A stretch of DNA of 64,000 bases, taken from NCBI GenBank assembly GCA_963827705.1, contig CAWHBN010000011.1, positions 1-64,000 on the forward strand, written 5' to 3'. This stretch comes from JACDAN01 sp963827705. GTDB taxonomy: Bacteria; Actinomycetota; Thermoleophilia; Gaiellales; Gaiellaceae. The notes beneath the pieces are model-generated. The model worked only from the letters and a program-made list of their open reading frames with translations. It had not been told where the DNA came from and ran no database searches. Position numbers and translations under genes: made by a program. Positions 25,986 to 35,200 of the stretch are shown in pieces; the stretch's first letter is position 1, and the number at the start of each line of letters is the position of its first letter.

Positions 25986-28900
25986 TCAGGCCCGAACCGG
26001 GCTCGCGAGCCGGTAGGCCGGCTGCGCCCCGTCGAAGCCCTTGAGCTCGAGCTGCTCCGGCTCCGCCGTCAGGCCGCGCTCCGCCAGCCAGGACGACACC
26101 CGGCGGAACGCCTCGTCGCTGAGCAGGATGTCTCCCCCGCCGGCGGCCGTCTGCAGGCGCGCGGCGAGGTTCGTCGTCGAGCCGAGGACGCTGACGTTCC
26201 TCTCGTCGACGGAGCGGCTGACGACGGCCGGGCCGACCGCGATGCCGATCCCGACCGGAAGGTCCATCAGGGCGGCCTTGTCGCGGAGCGCGAGCGCCGC
26301 GTCCAGCGCAAGCGCCGCATGATCGACTCGCGCGCCTGTGACGTTGAAGGTCGCCATCACCGCGTCGCCCGCGAACTTGTCGACGACGCCCTGCCGCTTG
26401 CCTACCTCCGCGGCGGCCCAACGGTGGAGCGTCGTCATGCGGTCGGCGAGATCCTCGGGCGCACTTGCCGCGGCGATCGGCGTGTAGCCCCGAACATCCG
26501 CAAACATCGACGTCACCATCCGTTCACCCGCCGTGAGGACACCGGGCGTGGCGAGATCGGAGTCCGCCTCGTCCTCGAGACTCGGGACGTCGATCCCGAA
26601 ACGTTCGGCCGTCGCGAGAGCGGTGTCTCGAGCCCGAACCGCGCCCGCGCGGTGGGCGTCGCGGATGCACGACGCGAGCAGCGAACGCGCTGCGTTTTCA
26701 TCGCCGGACTGAGCGGCCGCCTCACCCGCGAGTGCCCCGGCGCGCCAGGCCCAGAGCCGGAGGCCGGATCCCTCGAAGGACGCGAGGGCACGCTCGAGGA
26801 ACGGCCGCGCTTCTGCTGCCCGTCCGGCTGCAAGGAGAATCCGCCCATCGGCGAAATCGAGCCCCGGCTGCCCCAGGTCGACCTGCGCGCCTTTGGCTCG
26901 GTGGACCACGGCTTCCGCCTCCTCCAGCCTCCCTCCCGCCAGCAATCCCTCCACCGCGTGCACCACCGTTCCACGGATGCGGAGCAACTCGTCGTCGCTT
27001 GACGCACGCCGGCCGTGCTCTGCCGCTTCCTCGCCCCGCTCGAGCGCGATCGCGACCCCAACTCGTGCCGGGGTGTCGTACACGATGTCTTGGAGATCGC
27101 TCCCCGGTGAAGGCGGCGGCAACGCCTCCGCCGCCTCGGAGCTCCTGCCGAGCTCGAGAAGCGCCTCCGCGACAGCGAGGTGAGCACGCCAGGCGAACTT
27201 GGGGTTTCCCAGGTTCTCGTGTCGCTCGACCGAGCGCTGTGCTTGTTCGAGCGCGGTTCGCGGATCCCCTTGGGCCAGCTCGGCCCAGCTCTCGGAGATC
27301 TCGACACCGAGCGTCCGCGCGAGGAAGGGCACCTGCTCATATCTCTCGGCAGCCGCGCGAGTCCCGCCGGCAAGGGTGTGCACGCGGTCCCAGATCTCGT
27401 TGTGAACAGTGTTACCGGCGATGATCGAGTAGCCCTTCTCGATCGCTTCCCGGTAGATCTGGTCGAAAAGGACAAACTCGTGTGCCGTGCCGAAGTGGCC
27501 GAGTGCAACGAACGACAGGGCCCACACGCGCTCGAAGTCGGCCGAGGCCTGCTCGGCGATCTCGGCACCCCGCTCGGCCGCCTCGCGGCAAAGGTCGTAG
27601 TCGAGCCGGAAGGCATGGAAACCGGCGATGCGGATGTAGGCAAGCGCCAGCTCGGCCGACGGGCCCTCACGTTCCAGTGCCTCGCGGGCCAGTTCGACAG
27701 CCTGCATCGCCTCGTCGGGCCGCTCCAGCTCCCAGTAGCAGCGACTCAGGTGAACCCGCGCCTCCGCCGCCTCGGTGGCGAGCCCCAGCTCGTCGAGGCG
27801 CCGAACCGCATCGACCAGGAGCTGCTCTCCGGCCGCAGGCTCGCCGTCGAGCCAGCGAAGACGGCCCATCCTGTAGAGGAGCAGGGCACGGTCGTGCGGA
27901 TCCGAGACATGGGGCAGGACTCGCTCGATCAGCCCGTTCGCCTCGTCGAACCCCGAGGCCCGCTCGGCCTCGTCGGCAGCTCGAAGGCACGCGTCGAGCG
28001 CCTCCTCCGCACGTCCGGCTGCGATGAGGTGGCGTGCCACCTCCAACGGGCTGCCTCCTGACTCCAGCAGAGTGTCGGCCGCTCGCGAGTGCGCACGGAG
28101 CCGCTTCGGGAGCACCGTGTCGCCGGCGATCGCCTCGTGGGTCAGCGCGTGTCGCCACATGTACCGATCGCTCCCGCCCGTTTCCTCGTCGAGAAGCTGC
28201 TGCGCAACGGCCTGCTCGAGCGCGGCCAGCACGGTCTGCTCGTCCGACTCCGCCACCTCGACGAGCAGCCGATAGTCGAACGAGCGCCCGAGAACCGCTC
28301 CAGCCCGCAGGACGTCGATGTGCTCGCCGTCCAGCCGCCCGAGACGGAGGAGGACGGTCTCCCGCACGGTCTCCGGGAGCTGGAAGGCGTCGAGCGAGCG
28401 CCGGTCCCAACCCGTGTCCGACTGAAAGACCTCCCCACGGTCGATCGCCTCCCTCAGCATCTCCTCGAGGACGAAGGGGTTCCCTTCCGTGCGCTCGTGG
28501 ACGAAGGAGGCGAGCTCCGGGCTCACGTCGTCGGCGCTCAGGATTGCCGCGATCATCTCCGCGACCTGCGCCTGCGTCATCGCCTCGACCGAGACCGTGT
28601 CGGCGAGCCCGCCGCGCCGCCAGGTCTGGACGGCGCGCGTCAACGGGTGGAGCCGGTCGAGCTCGTCGCTTCGGTAGGTCGCGAGGAGCAGCACACGGCT
28701 CTTCGCGAGGCGCCGGGCTGCGTACTCGAGAAGCTCACGCGTGGAGCTGTCGGCCCAGTGGACGTCGTCGAGGACGACGAGGAGGGTGTTCGCGCCGGCC
28801 CAGAGGTCGAGCAGCGCGACGAACGACTCGAAGAGACGCAGCCTCGCCTGCGCTTGGTCACCCGTTTCCGGAGGGGACTGTCCCTCCCCGAGCTGTGGGA

Positions 28901-29231
28901 ACACCTGGGCCAGCTCCGCCACCATCGGGCCGAGCTCGGCGCGCAGGGCGTCGAGGTCCTGCTCGTCGAGCTGCGTCCCGATCGCCTCGACGAAGGGCAG
29001 GTAGGGGAGCGAGAGCTCGGCCTCCGAGCAGCTTCCCCAGAGGACGTCGCACCCGAGCTTGCCCGCCCGCCGTGCGAGCTCGCGCGCGAGGCGGGTCTTC
29101 CCGATCCCGGCTTCCCCGGCGAGCAGAACGAGGCGGCCGTCGCCACGGTTCGCCGCGAGCAGAGCGTCCTCGAGCTCGGAGAGCTCGTTCTGCCGTCCGA
29201 CGAGGACAGGAGCCAGAACGCGACTGATCAC
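25986..29231 (-). CDS. AAA/STAND ATPase with TPR-like middle and C-terminal class III nucleotidyl cyclase
   Basis: A 1081-residue signalling protein. The N-terminal ATPase has Walker A GEAGIGKT (39-46), LLVVLDDVHWAD as Walker B and LLLATYRSDELDR. The middle (about 400-880) is helical TPR-like repeats. The last ~180 residues are a class III cyclase: FADVRGYT (first metal Asp), DKFAGDAVM (Lys and second Asp) and TTNLAARL (Asn/Arg), so catalytic residues appear complete. The usual order in actinobacteria is cyclase first, then ATPase; here it is reversed. The frame is intact over 3.2 kb. Probably cytosolic, making cAMP in response to an unknown ligand. Confidence 0.88.
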   Translation of the reverse strand: MISRVLAPVLVGRQNELSELEDALLAANRGDGRLVLLAGEAGIGKTRLARELARRAGKLGCDVLWGSCSEAELSLPYLPFVEAIGTQLDEQDLDALRAELGPMVAELAQVFPQLGEGQSPPETGDQAQARLRLFESFVALLDLWAGANTLLVVLDDVHWADSSTRELLEYAARRLAKSRVLLLATYRSDELDRLHPLTRAVQTWRRGGLADTVSVEAMTQAQVAEMIAAILSADDVSPELASFVHERTEGNPFVLEEMLREAIDRGEVFQSDTGWDRRSLDAFQLPETVRETVLLRLGRLDGEHIDVLRAGAVLGRSFDYRLLVEVAESDEQTVLAALEQAVAQQLLDEETGGSDRYMWRHALTHEAIAGDTVLPKRLRAHSRAADTLLESGGSPLEVARHLIAAGRAEEALDACLRAADEAERASGFDEANGLIERVLPHVSDPHDRALLLYRMGRLRWLDGEPAAGEQLLVDAVRRLDELGLATEAAEARVHLSRCYWELERPDEAMQAVELAREALEREGPSAELALAYIRIAGFHAFRLDYDLCREAAERGAEIAEQASADFERVWALSFVALGHFGTAHEFVLFDQIYREAIEKGYSIIAGNTVHNEIWDRVHTLAGGTRAAAERYEQVPFLARTLGVEISESWAELAQGDPRTALEQAQRSVERHENLGNPKFAWRAHLAVAEALLELGRSSEAAEALPPPSPGSDLQDIVYDTPARVGVAIALERGEEAAEHGRRASSDDELLRIRGTVVHAVEGLLAGGRLEEAEAVVHRAKGAQVDLGQPGLDFADGRILLAAGRAAEARPFLERALASFEGSGLRLWAWRAGALAGEAAAQSGDENAARSLLASCIRDAHRAGAVRARDTALATAERFGIDVPSLEDEADSDLATPGVLTAGERMVTSMFADVRGYTPIAAASAPEDLADRMTTLHRWAAAEVGKRQGVVDKFAGDAVMATFNVTGARVDHAALALDAALALRDKAALMDLPVGIGIAVGPAVVSRSVDERNVSVLGSTTNLAARLQTAAGGGDILLSDEAFRRVSSWLAERGLTAEPEQLELKGFDGAQPAYRLASPVRA

Positions 29232-29237
29232 CCCGCG

Positions 29238-29243
29238 ATTCTG
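29238..29243 (-). promoter_or_regulatory. Leaderless -10-like box CAGAAT
   Basis: CAGAAT ends six bases before the GTG start at 29231. The first base departs from TANNNT, but the spacing matches the other sites. Confidence 0.35.
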
Positions 29244-29355
29244 CCCAGCAGGGCTGTGGCGCGGCAGAGACTCGTAAGGATTTCGTTATTGCAGGAGCTT
29301 TTTGCCGCGACCGGGAACACCCTGTAGAGAGAACGCACACAGGAGGCTCAAGAAC

Positions 29356-30234
29356 ATGCGAACGCTCTTCATCGCGGTCGCGGCCGCCCTCGCGCTGACT
29401 GCGCTCGGGTCCGCCACGGCCGCCAACCAGACCGTCACGATCACGCGCACGGGGTTCGTGCCGGCGGACGTCACCATCAACGTCGGCGAGACCGTCACGT
29501 GGCGGAACACCGACGCGAACTCGCACCAGGTCGTCTTCGACCGCGTCCCCTGCAACCTGACGATCTCTTCCGGCCAGAGCGCGTCGTGCACCTTCCGCTC
29601 CGGCGGCAAGTGGAACTACCAGGATCGGTCGCAGCAGCCACGGCTGCGTGGGACCGTGACCGTCAACGGGCCACGTGCGTCCGTCACCCTCGTCGCACGC
29701 ACCACCGCGACGTTCGCCGCGCCCGTCACGCTCTCCGGCGTCGTCTCGAGTCAGGCGGCCGGTCAGTCGGTCGCGATCAACGCGCAGGAGTGCGGCAAGA
29801 CGTCCTTCACCCGCTTGGGCTCTGCGACGACGACCGCGAACGGCAACTGGACGTTCACCGTCAGGCCGACGATCAACACCGTCTATCAGTCGCGCTGGCG
29901 CACGAACGACAGCTCGGCCGTCACCTTGAAGGTCCGGCCGGCGATCCGTCTGACCCGCGCCGGCTCGCGCTTCACCGCGCGGGTAACCGCGGCCCAGTCG
30001 TTCACGCGCAAGACGATCGTGCTCCAGCGCTACCGCGCCGTCCTCCGGCGGTGGGCGACGCTGAGGCGTGTCACCCTCAGCGGGTCGACGACACCGACGG
30101 CCGGCACGTTCGTCACAACGGCGAAGTTCCGCTCGCAGATCCGCCGCGGCTGGCGGCTCCGGGTGCTCCTGCCGCAGGGACAGGCAGGCACGTGCTACCT
30201 GGCCGCGCCGAGCAACACGCTCCGCGTGCGCTGA
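29356..30234 (+). CDS. Exported cupredoxin-like protein lacking the usual copper ligands, with Ig-like C-terminal part
   Basis: A 292-residue exported protein: signal peptide to about residue 23 (SATAANQ), then a plastocyanin-like domain GFVPADVTINVGETVTWRN and TDANSHQVVFD. The expected C-terminal copper loop (Cys...His...Met) reads KWNYQDRSQQPRLRG, so only the first His remains and copper binding is unlikely. A Cys pair (PCNLT, SASCTF) could form a disulphide. Residues from about 115 are two beta-rich Ig/CNA-like repeats ending in basic TLRVR. A strong AGGAGG site (29341) supports the ATG. Perhaps a surface structural protein. Confidence 0.78.
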   Translation: MRTLFIAVAAALALTALGSATAANQTVTITRTGFVPADVTINVGETVTWRNTDANSHQVVFDRVPCNLTISSGQSASCTFRSGGKWNYQDRSQQPRLRGTVTVNGPRASVTLVARTTATFAAPVTLSGVVSSQAAGQSVAINAQECGKTSFTRLGSATTTANGNWTFTVRPTINTVYQSRWRTNDSSAVTLKVRPAIRLTRAGSRFTARVTAAQSFTRKTIVLQRYRAVLRRWATLRRVTLSGSTTPTAGTFVTTAKFRSQIRRGWRLRVLLPQGQAGTCYLAAPSNTLRVR

Positions 30235-30244
30235 CCATCGAGGT

Positions 30245-30275
30245 CGTGAGGGGCGTCCGCAGGGCGCCCCTCACG
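30245..30275. terminator. Bidirectional hairpin terminator
   Basis: An 11-bp stem beginning CGTGAGGGGCG with a 9-base loop sits between the convergent cupredoxin-like and propeller genes, 11 bases after the plus-strand stop. Confidence 0.75.
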
Positions 30276-30280
30276 TCGAT

Positions 30281-31270
30281 TCAGCGCGGCCTCACGACCA
30301 CGAGCTTGTCCACACCCGATTCTGCACCCCAGAGCTCGCCCGCGCGGCCGAGGAGCTGCCGTACATTGGCCGACGAGCTCGGCAGCCTGATCTGCGTGAA
30401 CCGATGGCTGCGCGGATCGAACCGGACGATCGAGTTCGAGCCGAAGTCGCTGAGCCAGACGATGTCGCGGTTGTCGACATAGACCGCGTACGGCTGCGGA
30501 TTCGGGCCGGGCAGCCGCCACTCGCCCCAGCGGCGCCGGGCCGGGTCGTAGACACCCAGCCTGCCCGCGTTCCACTCGCTGATCCAGATCCGGCCGCGGG
30601 AGTCCGACCAGACCCGGCGAGCGCCCTGCCCCCGCCTCCGCGGCTGGAGAACCGTGATCCGAGCGCTGCGCGTGTCGATCCGGCCGACGTAGCTCCCGGC
30701 GAGCGACGCGAAGTAGACCGCTCCACGTGGAGTGGTCGTGATCCCATACGGGCCTTCCCCGCGCGGCGCGGAGAAGACGCGCACGCGACCGACCTTCGGG
30801 TCGAGCCGGCCGATCAGCCCGCGCTGACCCGTGAACCAGAGGACACCGCGCCGGTCGAACGTCGCGGTGTTGAGATTCGCGTCCGCACCCGCCGCTGGGA
30901 GGGGGAACCGGCGAACCCGCCCCGTCCTCGGCTCGACGCGGACGATCGCGTTCAGGCCTCCGTCGGTGATCCAGGGAGCACCGTCGGGACCGACGATCAC
31001 GCCGTGTGGAGCGGATCCCGGCCCCAGGGGCACCTCGCGAACGCGGCCTGTCCTCGGGTTGAGCCAGCCCAGCTCACCGGAGCCCTGGGCCGTGTACCAG
31101 ACGCCGCCGTCTCGCGCGGGCGCGACGTCGTGGGGCCGCGAGCCCGCGGGCACCGGATATTCGCGGACGCGGAAACCGCCCTGCTGGCCGGTCCCTGCGG
31201 CCGCGAGGGGGAGCGCACCGGCAAGCGCGAACGCCGCCAGTGCAGCGGCTGAGAGGCGAAGCAGGTGCAC
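30281..31270 (-). CDS. Secreted streptogramin lyase (Vgb)-like beta-propeller protein
   Basis: A 329-residue protein with a signal peptide (ALPLAAAG). Blades of the Vgb type repeat throughout: GSRPHDVAPARDGGVWYTAQGSGELGWL in sequence pieces, GPYGITTTPRGAVYFAS, PYAVYVDNRDIVWLSDFGSNSIVRFDP. Virginiamycin B lyase uses His and Mg-binding Glu residues; I cannot confirm that set here, so treat this as a family fold, not a resistance enzyme. GTG start at 31270. It lies 16 bases after the membrane cyclase gene and is probably cotranscribed with it. Such secreted propellers are abundant in this window. Confidence 0.83.
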   Translation of the reverse strand: MHLLRLSAAALAAFALAGALPLAAAGTGQQGGFRVREYPVPAGSRPHDVAPARDGGVWYTAQGSGELGWLNPRTGRVREVPLGPGSAPHGVIVGPDGAPWITDGGLNAIVRVEPRTGRVRRFPLPAAGADANLNTATFDRRGVLWFTGQRGLIGRLDPKVGRVRVFSAPRGEGPYGITTTPRGAVYFASLAGSYVGRIDTRSARITVLQPRRRGQGARRVWSDSRGRIWISEWNAGRLGVYDPARRRWGEWRLPGPNPQPYAVYVDNRDIVWLSDFGSNSIVRFDPRSHRFTQIRLPSSSANVRQLLGRAGELWGAESGVDKLVVVRPR

Positions 31271-31286
31271 GGGACCGACGCCCGAG

Positions 31287-32465
31287 CTAGCCGGCCTTGC
31301 CGATCACGTGGTGCAACGGGCCCCACCAGCGCGTCAGGCCCGCGTGGTCGCTTCCGCCCTCGCGGGCGATGACGAGGATGTCCCGGTGCGTCGGCTGGTC
31401 GCGACGCTCGTGCGTCCACACGATGACGGCGTCGTTGCCGTCGAAGTAACAGAAGAACCGGCCGGCCGGCCTCCCCGGGCCGTGACTCCACACGCCCTCG
31501 CCGCCCCAGACACGGGCGTTGCACCTGCCGCTCGACGGGCGGATGTCCGCCCGGTTTCCGAGTGCGCTCCGGTAGGCAGTGGCGAGCGCGCGGCCGTTCG
31601 GGTACCGGGAGATCTCCCAGCGATCCGGGACGCCGGTCGCGGGCACGCAGGCGGCCGTCTCGTCAGCGCCGGGGTTGGCGATGGTCTGCAGGTGGCAATC
31701 GACCCAGGCCGCCGCGGGGACGACGGATGCCAGGTTGGTGGCCGGGACCTCGTCCGCTTGCCCGGGCAGGGGCGATGCCGCCCCGCTCGGCTCGGCCCCT
31801 TCGCCCGCCGTCAACATGACGACTGCCAGCGCAGTGCCGGCGGCGATCAGGGTGACCAGCAGCGCCAGGCGCCAGCTGAGGCTTCGCCGCTCCTTGCCGA
31901 AGAACATGACGGTCCAGCGGTTCGCCGGCCGCGCATCGAGCTCGGAATAGACCTTGTAGACGTGGATCGGCTCGGGGATGTTCTTGAGCCGCACCCTCCC
32001 GCCGTCGCTGTAATGGAGGCCGCCGAGGCGACCCGCCAGCCGCGAGGTCGAGTCGCTGATGATCACTTCGCCGCCCGAAGCTCTCCCGCACAGGCGGGCG
32101 GCGACGTTCAGCGCCGCTCCGCGGAAGCTCCCGTCCTCGAGCTGCACCGCCTCGCCGGAGTCGATGCCGATGCCGACGCGAAGCGGGATGTCGAAGTCCC
32201 TCGCTGCCTCCTGGAATTGCGCTTGCAGGTCCACGGCGGCGCGGATCGCCTGACGCGCCGACGAGAAGACGACGAGCGCCTCGTCCCCGCGCATCTCGAC
32301 GAGCTCGCCGTCGTGCGCCGCGACGTCCTCGTCGACGATCTCGGCGAATCTCTTCGACAGCGCGGCGGCAGCCTCGTCGCCGCACTCCTCGGTGTAGCGG
32401 GAGTACCCCCGGATGTCGGCGATCAAGAATGTGCGAACGCCGCTGGTGCGTTCAGTCACGGACAT
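31287..32465 (-). CDS. Membrane-anchored class III adenylate/guanylate cyclase-like protein
   Basis: A 392-residue protein. Residues 1-170 are a class III cyclase domain: FLIADIRGYSRYTEECG, EMRGDEALVVFSS, LRVGIGIDSGEAV and ALNVAARLCGRA. One hydrophobic helix (about 200-220, LALLVTLIAAGTALAVVML) follows. The C-terminal 170 residues lie on the other side, with four cysteines and no recognised fold. The metal Asp residues and Asn/Arg are kept, but the adenine-selecting Lys before GD is replaced (VEMRGD), so substrate preference is uncertain. The catalytic domain should be cytosolic and the tail extracellular, a plausible sensor. Confidence 0.85.
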   Translation of the reverse strand: MSVTERTSGVRTFLIADIRGYSRYTEECGDEAAAALSKRFAEIVDEDVAAHDGELVEMRGDEALVVFSSARQAIRAAVDLQAQFQEAARDFDIPLRVGIGIDSGEAVQLEDGSFRGAALNVAARLCGRASGGEVIISDSTSRLAGRLGGLHYSDGGRVRLKNIPEPIHVYKVYSELDARPANRWTVMFFGKERRSLSWRLALLVTLIAAGTALAVVMLTAGEGAEPSGAASPLPGQADEVPATNLASVVPAAAWVDCHLQTIANPGADETAACVPATGVPDRWEISRYPNGRALATAYRSALGNRADIRPSSGRCNARVWGGEGVWSHGPGRPAGRFFCYFDGNDAVIVWTHERRDQPTHRDILVIAREGGSDHAGLTRWWGPLHHVIGKAG

Positions 32466-32518
32466 GGCTCTTCAGTATGCCGCCAGGGGCGACCGTGCCA
32501 CAAGGCGTCGCGGTCGAT

Positions 32519-34286
32519 CTAGGCTGAATCCGCGGCCGGGAGCAGGGCCCTGAGATCCGGCACACGGCTGTGCGCCTTCCGAAGGGCCGAGTCGGAGTTC
32601 GTCGTCAGCACGCCGATGACCGTCATCCCGGCCGCGACTCCCGCGTCGACGCCGGCCGGTGCGTCCTCGAGCACGACGCTGTGTGCCGGATCGACGCCGA
32701 GCAGGCACGCAGCGCGCAGATACCCGGCGGGGTCCGGCTTTCCGCTCTCGACCTCGTCCGCCGTCACGAGAACGTCCGGCACCGGGAGCCCGGCGGCACG
32801 TAGTCGCGACTCCGCGAGCGGCCGCGATGCAGACGTGACGATCGCGAACCTCCCCGCCGGCACCGACTGCACGAGCTCACGCGCCCCCGGAAGCGCGCGG
32901 AGCCCGTCCACGTCTGCGATCTGCTCCCGGTCGATGGCGGCGGCCTCGGCCTCTGCATCCAGGTGCGGCGCGACCGATCGAATCACGTCGATCGTCGGCC
33001 GCCCGTGGCTCGCCCCGAGAACGACCTCTGGATCAAGGCCGTGGCGCTCCGCGAACTGCCTCCACGTCCGTTCGATGGCTGCCCAGGAGTCGACGAGCAC
33101 GCCGTCCATGTCGGACAGGACTGCCCCCGGCTCGAACATGAGGCCGCGGAAGTCGCGGCGGCGGCGCGGGCTCGCGCTCCCCGCGAGAAACGCAAGCGCG
33201 AGCGTCGCAACGACCACGATCGCGAGGGAGCTGCGGAGGCCGATCGCGTCGGCGGTGACACCGATCGCCGGCGGGCCTGCAAGGAATCCGAACCAGCCGA
33301 TCGTCGAGACGGCGGCGACGCCGGCGGCGGCGGACACGCCGGGAGTCGATCCGGCTGCGCGAAACAGCACCGGGACGACGACGCCGAGGCCGGCACCCAT
33401 CGCCGCAAACCCGGCGAGCGCGACGACCGTGGAGCCGCTGACGAGCGCGAGTGTGAGTGCGGATGCGGCCAGGAGACCCCCGCCTCTCGCGAGCGCGACC
33501 GGGCCAAGACGAGTGTTGAGGCGGTCGCCGAAGACCCGGCTCGAGGCCATTGCGAGCGAGAACGCGGTGTAGCCGAGCGCAGCCGCCGCGGCGCCGGCGC
33601 CGAGCGAGTCGGAGAGGTAGACGGCGCTCCAGTCGGCGGCGGCTCCCTCGGCCATGAGAGTGAAGAACGCCGCGGCGCCGAGCACGAGGAGCGACCGTTG
33701 CGGCCGGGCGAGAATCGGAGTCGGCTCCCGATCGTCAGCCTCCGGCGGGAGCAGCCGCGCACCAGCGACGAGCGCGCTCAGCGCAATCACGACGGCGACC
33801 GCGCCGAAGTGCTCCACCGGATCGATGCCGGCTGCGGCGGCGATTGCGCCGAGCCCAGCGCCGGCAAGGCCGCCGAAGCTGAAGGCCGCGTGGAACGACG
33901 AGAGGATCGAGCGGCTGCTCAGCCGCTCGAGGGCGATTCCCTGCGCGTTTGCGGCGACGTTGACCGCGCCGAACCCGGCTCCGAACAGGAAGAGCGCGGC
34001 GGCGAGCCCGGCAAGACCGCCGGCAACCGCGGTCAGGAGGAGCGCTGCGCCTCCTCCGAGCAGGGCAGCGAGCGTGACCGGCCGGCTGCCGATCCGCTCG
34101 GACAGCCGTCCGGCCGTCGGCATCGCGAGGAGCGCGCCGAGCGACATGGCGAACAGTGCGACCCCGAGCTTCCCGCTCGTGAGCTCTGTCTGCCGCTGAA
34201 CGGCCGGGATCCTCGCCGCCCAGGAGCCGATCAGGAGACCGTCGGCGAAGAAGACGAGCGTGATTGCGGCCCGAGCTCGAGAGCAT
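32519..34286 (-). CDS. MFS transporter fused to a HAD-superfamily phosphatase (one frameshift)
   Basis: Residues 1-380 are a 12-helix MFS transporter (GSWAARIPAVQ, GALLAMPTAGRLSERIGSR). Residues 385-588 are a HAD-IA hydrolase: SDMDGVLVDS (catalytic Asp pair), TSASRPLAESRL, GKPDPAGYL and LEDAPAGVDAG, like sugar-phosphate phosphatases. The frame breaks near 34273; deleting one G gives MLSSSAAITLVFFADGL and 588 residues. The ATG overlaps the DeoR stop (ATGA). HAD has a possible internal ATG (MFEPGAV), so two proteins cannot be excluded. Context suggests uptake and dephosphorylation of a sugar under DeoR control. Confidence 0.8.
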
Positions 34287-35050
34287 CAGGCTGGCACCAC
34301 CTCGATGCCGAGCTCTCGGTACTGCGCGAGCGTGTCCGCCGGCACCGACCGTTCGGTGACGAGATGCGTCAACTCGTCGAGCGGCGCGACCACGTAGGGG
34401 GCCGCCGAGCCGAGCTTCTCGGCCGAGGACACCGCGACCACCTCGGCGGCGTTCTCGATCATCGCCCGCTTCACGTACGACTCCTCGAGATCCATCACGG
34501 TGATTCCGATCTCGGGATGGAGGCTGCAGACGCCGAGGACGAGCACGTCGGCCCGAACGGCGTGCAGTGCCTCCACGGTGGCGGCGCCGACGACGGCCTG
34601 AGCGTCCTTGGCGAGCCTCCCGCCGAGCATCGTGACCTCGACGGCAGGATGCTCCGCGAGCGCGACCGCGATGGGAGGGCTGTTCGTGATCACGGTCGCG
34701 TTCAGATCCGGCGGCAGGCCGCGGGCGACCTCGAGCGTCGTGGTCCCGGCGTCGAGGAGGATCACCTGTCCCTGACGCAGGAGGCCGCTGGTCGCACGAG
34801 CGATCGCTTCCTTGGCCGCCGGGGCCTGTTCGCGCCGAACGGCATAGGGCCTGGCACCGACCGCGGCGGGAAGCGCGCCGCCGTGGACGCGCCTGAGGAG
34901 CCCGGCGTCCGCGAGCTCGCGGAGGTCCCGGCGGACAGTGTCGGGTGAGACTTCGAACTCGGCGGTCAGGTCGGCCGCCACGACCTTGCCGTCGCGGCCA
35001 AGACGGTCGAGGATCAGTTTTCGTCGCTCTTCGGTCAGCAAGACGCTCAT
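34286..35050 (-). CDS. DeoR-family sugar-responsive transcriptional repressor
   Basis: A 254-residue regulator. The N-terminal DeoR helix-turn-helix reads LTEERRKLILDRLGRDGKVVAADLTAEFEVSPDTVRRDLREL in successive parts. The C-terminal sugar-phosphate sensor domain has LLDAGTTTLEVARGLP and TNSPPIAVALAEHP, with VMDLEESYVKRAMIE, all family landmarks. Effectors are normally phosphorylated sugars. Start ATG at 35050 (MSVLLTEER). It is coupled to the MFS-HAD gene and divergent from the sigma factor. Two direct CGCAAT repeats ten bases apart (35084-35099) could be its operator. Confidence 0.9.
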   Translation of the reverse strand: MSVLLTEERRKLILDRLGRDGKVVAADLTAEFEVSPDTVRRDLRELADAGLLRRVHGGALPAAVGARPYAVRREQAPAAKEAIARATSGLLRQGQVILLDAGTTTLEVARGLPPDLNATVITNSPPIAVALAEHPAVEVTMLGGRLAKDAQAVVGAATVEALHAVRADVLVLGVCSLHPEIGITVMDLEESYVKRAMIENAAEVVAVSSAEKLGSAAPYVVAPLDELTHLVTERSVPADTLAQYRELGIEVVPA

Positions 35051-35100
35051 ACAAGCATAAACGTGCAGATTCAGGCGATATTCCGCAATTACGCGCAATC

Positions 35101-35200
35101 GGGCAGAAAACCGAGCCTTCGAGCGTTTAGTACCTGTAGATCGGCGCGCCGGGCTGAGCAGCGTGCGCGCGCCGCACCTCACGAACCAACGGAGAACCAG
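35101..35200 (+). promoter_or_regulatory. Duplicated leader/promoter region, copy 1
   Basis: It shares GGGCAGAAAA, then CGTTTAG, ACC-GTAGA and CGGCGCGCC with the region before the second sigma factor, at the same distance from the ATG (100 versus 101 bases). Promoter boxes are not certain; CGTTWAG is the best-conserved block. Confidence 0.55.

Noticed and set aside
27405..27417. Further GTAACA/TGTTAC-like site in the ATPase-cyclase gene
   Set aside because: AACAGTGTTACC lacks the full symmetrical arms and encodes ordinary residues (GNTVH).
31444..31460. GTAACAGAAG in the membrane cyclase
   Set aside because: Only one half-site, explained by coding sequence.
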